Shown here in pieces: positions 6,065 through 6,796 of a stretch of 6,796 bases of DNA. Positions within the stretch are counted from its first letter, which is position 1; each line of letters begins with the position of its first letter. Source of the stretch: Gammaproteobacteria bacterium (GTDB lineage: Bacteria > Pseudomonadota > Gammaproteobacteria > J044); assembly GCA_026995955.1 (NCBI GenBank), contig JALWNJ010000099.1, positions 1 through 6,796 of the forward strand. The letters run 5' to 3'. The notes under the pieces are model-generated. The model was not told the origin of the DNA. It saw nothing but the letters and a program-made list of their open reading frames with translations, and searched no databases. The position numbers and the translations under genes were made by a program.

Positions 6065-6715
6065 TTGGCTGCGGCCGACCGGGTTCGCGTCACGGAGATC
6101 TTCCGTTCCCTGCAGGGAGAGTCCTCCAGCAGTGGCTGGCCCACGGTGTTCGTGCGTCTCACCGGCTGCCCGCTGCGTTGTCGCTGGTGTGATACCGCCT
6201 ACGCCTTTACCGGGGGCGAGACGATGCCGGTGGACGAGGTGGTGGCCCGCGTCGAGGCCCTCGACACGCGCCATGTCTGCGTCACCGGCGGCGAGCCGCT
6301 GGCACAGCCGGGCTGTCGACCGCTCCTCAGCGCCCTGTGTGCGGCCGGGCATGAGGTCTCGCTCGAGACCAGCGGCGCGCTCGACATCGGCGGGCTCGAT
6401 CCCGCGGTGCGCATCGTCATGGACCTGAAGGCCCCGGGCTCCGGGGAATCGGACCGCAACCGCCTCGAGAACCTTGTGCTCCTGCGACCGCAGGACGAGG
6501 TCAAGTGCGTGCTCGCAGACCGCGCCGACTTTGACTGGGCGGTGGCGACCTGTCGCGAGCATGACCTGTTCGAGCGTTGCACCGTGCTGTTCTCGCCGGT
6601 GCAGGGCGAGCTGGCGCCCACCGTGCTGGCCGACTGGATTCTCGAGAGCGGCATTCCGGTGCGCTTCCAGATCCAGCTGCACAAGCTGCTGTGGGGGGAT
6701 CGCCCCGGTGTCTGA
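6065..6715 (+). CDS. queE: QueE, 7-carboxy-7-deazaguanine synthase
   Basis: Radical SAM enzyme that converts 6-carboxytetrahydropterin to 7-carboxy-7-deazaguanine in the pathway to preQ0 and the tRNA nucleoside queuosine. The product is 216 residues (E. coli 223). Residues 13-20 (FRSLQGES) form the substrate-side motif. GCPLRCRWCD gives C35-x3-C39-x2-C42, the CX3CX2C motif for the [4Fe-4S] cluster. GGEP at 75-78 is the SAM-binding motif, followed by SLETSGA (99-105), DLKAPGS (120-126) and the C-terminal QIQLHKLLWGDRPGV. The start is TTG 6065, immediately after the cpoB stop, with AGGAGG 8 bases upstream. The same gene follows cpoB in Pseudomonas, usually with queC next; queC is not seen here. 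Bases 6670-6708 of this gene recur inverted at the window end, but the coding sequence itself is complete. Confidence 0.96.
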   Translation: MAAADRVRVTEIFRSLQGESSSSGWPTVFVRLTGCPLRCRWCDTAYAFTGGETMPVDEVVARVEALDTRHVCVTGGEPLAQPGCRPLLSALCAAGHEVSLETSGALDIGGLDPAVRIVMDLKAPGSGESDRNRLENLVLLRPQDEVKCVLADRADFDWAVATCREHDLFERCTVLFSPVQGELAPTVLADWILESGIPVRFQIQLHKLLWGDRPGV

Positions 6716-6796
6716 CGACTTGTTGCGCATCCCCTTCGTGCAGTTCCTCGGCATCCGCCGGGGCGATCCCCCCACAGCAGCTTGTGCAGCTGGATC
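6670..6796. repeat. 39-base perfect inverted repeat at the window end
   Basis: Arm 1 is 6670-6708 (queE codons for the IQLHKLLWGDRP region) and arm 2 is 6758-6796, the exact reverse complement over all 39 bases. A 49-base spacer (6709-6757) separates them. Identity stops at 6709/6757 and arm 2 runs to the very last base. No T-run follows and the stem is coding sequence, so it is not a normal intrinsic terminator. A fold-back chimera at a contig end is the likeliest reading; a true inverted duplication continuing beyond the window is the alternative. Confidence 0.9.
6708..6796 (+). CDS. Start of an unidentified gene after queE (3' end missing, last 39 bases suspect)
   Basis: A GTG at 6708 overlaps the queE stop by 8 bases and opens a frame to the window end: MSDDLLRIPFVQFLGIR, then residues from the inverted queE copy. 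A G-rich stretch (6692-6698) could serve as a weak ribosome binding site. Tight overlap with queE fits the coupling seen throughout the window. The short IPFVQFLGIR segment faintly recalls the N-terminus of PaaI-type hotdog thioesterases, but about 17 residues are too few to assign a function. It does not look like the N-terminus of QueC. Codons from 6758 on belong to the inverted repeat and should not be trusted as this gene. Confidence 0.35.
   Translation, partial: MSDDLLRIPFVQFLGIRRGDPPTAACAAG

Noticed and set aside
5279..6775. 498-residue antisense open frame opposite cpoB and queE
   Set aside because: It is a shadow of two clear genes, and its start lies in the suspect inverted repeat arm. 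No recognisable domain is present.
6670..6796. Rho-independent terminator after queE
   Set aside because: The stem is too long (39 bases), has a 49-base loop, lacks a T-run, and is built from queE coding sequence, unlike intrinsic terminators.

Overview
This is a short, G+C-rich window (about two-thirds G+C by eye) whose gene content and order point to a gammaproteobacterium: ruvB, then ybgC-tolQ-tolR-tolA-tolB-pal-cpoB, then queE, all on the + strand. The same ruvB/tol-pal/queE order occurs in Pseudomonas and related lineages, whereas E. coli keeps ruvB elsewhere. The exact genus cannot be read from the sequence. The window opens inside ruvB and closes in a fold-back repeat, so both ends look like contig ends.

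Layout. Bases 1-897 hold the 3' part of ruvB (Holliday-junction branch-migration motor). A 64-base gap (898-961), the largest in the window, precedes ybgC (962-1375, hotdog thioesterase). The genes after ybgC are packed with almost no spacing: tolQ overlaps ybgC by 11 bases, tolR overlaps tolQ by 4 (ATGA), tolA follows tolR after 2 bases, tolB follows tolA after 1, pal follows tolB after 10, cpoB overlaps pal by 4 (ATGA), and queE starts at the base after the cpoB stop. No terminator-like structure is seen between them, so one polycistronic unit with strong translational coupling is the simplest reading. Three starts are non-ATG (tolQ GTG, tolB TTG, queE TTG).

Function. TolQ and TolR form the inner-membrane proton-driven stator, TolA is the periplasm-spanning transducer, TolB is a soluble periplasmic beta-propeller, and Pal is the outer-membrane lipoprotein that holds peptidoglycan. 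Together they constrict the outer membrane at division. CpoB links this machine to septal peptidoglycan synthesis, and YbgC is a cytoplasmic acyl-CoA thioesterase tied to phospholipid metabolism. RuvB (recombination) and QueE (queuosine and 7-deazaguanine synthesis) are neighbours with no direct role in Tol function.

The window is mostly ordinary, conserved housekeeping DNA, and I found no convincing new system. The most unusual signal is at the extreme right end. The last 39 bases (6758-6796) are a perfect reverse complement of 6670-6708, the 3' end of queE. The final bases are therefore probably an assembly or amplification fold-back, and the start of the next gene (GTG at 6708) is reliable for only about 50 bases. 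Smaller points of interest are a 7-residue tandem repeat in Pal, a short Arg/Lys-rich TolA domain II with EARKR repeats, a near-perfect Shine-Dalgarno sequence for tolQ inside ybgC, and a weak ECF/sigma-E-like promoter candidate before ybgC.
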